Assembly: GCA_963842835.1 (NCBI GenBank)
Contig: CAWJIB010000012.1
Span: forward strand, 124,001 to 188,000
Direction: 5' to 3'
From: Roseiarcus sp963842835
GTDB taxonomy: Bacteria > Pseudomonadota > Alphaproteobacteria > Rhizobiales > Beijerinckiaceae
Length of the DNA stretch: 64,000 nt
The translations under genes and the position numbers were made by a program. The notes under the pieces were generated by a model. It saw only the letters and a list, made by a program, of their open reading frames with translations, had not been told where the DNA came from and did not search any database. This document shows, piece by piece, positions 63,207 through 64,000 of this stretch; within the stretch, counting starts at the first letter, position 1; every line of letters starts with the position of its first letter.

Positions 63207-64000
63207 TCACTTGCGGCACTCATCCCGAATCTCCCGCTCCGCCTGAAGCCAGTCCGAAACTGCATAGCCTCCACGGCGGCCTCGCCGCTCATATAGCTGA
63301 TATGCCCGAGTGGCGATCCGAGGCGTCATATCGACTGGCTCCTTGGCCAATAGAGGCGCGGCAGTTGGGTCGAAAATCCGGTACGCAACCAGTTTCACGC
63401 GATCGTTTACGAGGAACCACGCCAGAGCATAGCCCCACACGAACAGCGCCCAGCCCCAGCCGAGCGGCGTCATAAACAACCCATAAACCGCGATCAAAGT
63501 TGCCACGGCTTGCGTGCCGAACACCGCCAGAAGCAGAATCCGTGCGGGACGTATCGACCAGAAGGGGCCGCGCGTGCGGGTCAGGAAAATTGTCAGATGT
63601 CCCGCGACAGACAGCTTCAGGTACATCAGCGTTTGAATGTGTGCGCGGTCGAGGTGGAAGACGCGCTCTCCGAGATAAAACAGGCCAAACGCAGACACGA
63701 CGCCAACGACGCCCAGCACAGTGGCGACGCCGAGCACCATGCGCATATTCCAGGCCTCGGGCGCGTCCTTGTAATGAACGTTGTCATAGGCGATGGACAG
63801 GATGGCGCCGTCGTTGAGCAAGGCCAGCATCACGATCATCACCGCCGTCAACGGGTAGAAGTTGAAGATCAGGATCGACAGCGTCATGAACAGCAGCACG
63901 CGCAACGTCTCGGCGATGCGGTAGATCGCGTAGCTGTTCATCCGCTGGAAAATCTTCCGGCTCTCCTTGATCGCGTCGACAATCACCGACAGGCCGGGCG
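63207..64000 (-). CDS. P-type cation (proton) ATPase, C-terminal part
   Basis: The frame runs off the right edge; only the C-terminal 264 residues are here. The edge reads GLSVIVDAIKESRKIFQRMN, the conserved joint after the P domain of plasma-membrane H+-ATPase-type (P3A) pumps, followed by membrane helices (LLFMTLSILIFNFYPLTAVM, IVMLALLNDGAILSIAYDNV) and a cytoplasmic tail. An ion other than H+ is possible. Upstream part (actuator and nucleotide domains) is outside the window. Confidence 0.88.
   Translation of the reverse strand, partial: PGLSVIVDAIKESRKIFQRMNSYAIYRIAETLRVLLFMTLSILIFNFYPLTAVMIVMLALLNDGAILSIAYDNVHYKDAPEAWNMRMVLGVATVLGVVGVVSAFGLFYLGERVFHLDRAHIQTLMYLKLSVAGHLTIFLTRTRGPFWSIRPARILLLAVFGTQAVATLIAVYGLFMTPLGWGWALFVWGYALAWFLVNDRVKLVAYRIFDPTAAPLLAKEPVDMTPRIATRAYQLYERRGRRGGYAVSDWLQAEREIRDECRK

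Overview
The window is high-GC DNA from the chromosome of an alphaproteobacterium, most likely a Hyphomicrobiales member (Beijerinckiaceae/Methylocystaceae-like; inferred). Grounds: a hopanoid pathway (HpnG, HpnH, HpnN, IspA), a phasin, DUF6101, DUF2865 and DUF1236 proteins, FixJ-type regulation, and the 6S RNA / formyl-THF cyclo-ligase / YmdB-phosphoesterase order typical of this group.

Layout. 1-11.6 kb is housekeeping: AMP nucleosidase, LysE exporter, TetR regulator, proC, aspartate aminotransferase, an outer-membrane protein, two related small secreted proteins, probable 6S RNA, 5-FCL, YmdB-like phosphoesterase, phosphoglycolate phosphatase. 11.7-19.2 kb is scarred accessory DNA: an endonuclease pseudogene, tRNA-Val(CAC), an AT-rich gene, an IS110 remnant, hpnG cut off from its neighbours by an ISAs1 element, a phasin, a DUF2865 operon, a BON protein and a decayed group II intron. 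19.2-28.5 kb is a leftward glycogen/trehalose operon: glgA, a DUF2934 gene, glgB, glgX, a treZ reduced to 44 codons, and treY. 28.5-32.6 kb holds an L,D-transpeptidase and a PH-domain gene split by an IS630 element. 33-42 kb is the isoprenoid/hopanoid block: a one-chain Dxs-IspH fusion, hpnH, hpnN and ispA. 42-64 kb is rich in stress and envelope genes: HdeD, acyltransferase, an IS5 element, DUF1269, an RND pump, Dps with a CheY-like protein, a giant CheB-CheR-kinase-REC-REC-LuxR protein, DUF1236, the csbD/DUF3309/DUF1003 operon, a glycine-zipper lipoprotein, a PRC-barrel protein, PPK2 and a P-type ATPase.

Main discovery. A 14-bp box, consensus TRRGTARTTTCCGA, occurs at least 12 times, always between genes and always pointing at a downstream start. 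In most cases a CTATNN-like -10 element follows 23-27 bases after the box. It resembles the FixJ recognition sequence as I recall it. The 1480-residue sensor protein at 54210-58652 ends in a FixJ-like REC plus LuxR DNA-binding module, so it is the obvious candidate regulator. The proposed regulon covers Dps and the response regulator, CsbD/DUF3309/DUF1003, DUF1269, the RND pump, DUF1236, DUF2865, a lipoprotein, the acyltransferase, the PH-domain locus and the Dxs-IspH fusion. This links a multi-input one-protein phosphorelay to an envelope, stress and isoprenoid programme. The second notable item is the Dxs-IspH fusion, which joins the first and last enzymes of the MEP pathway next to hopanoid genes.
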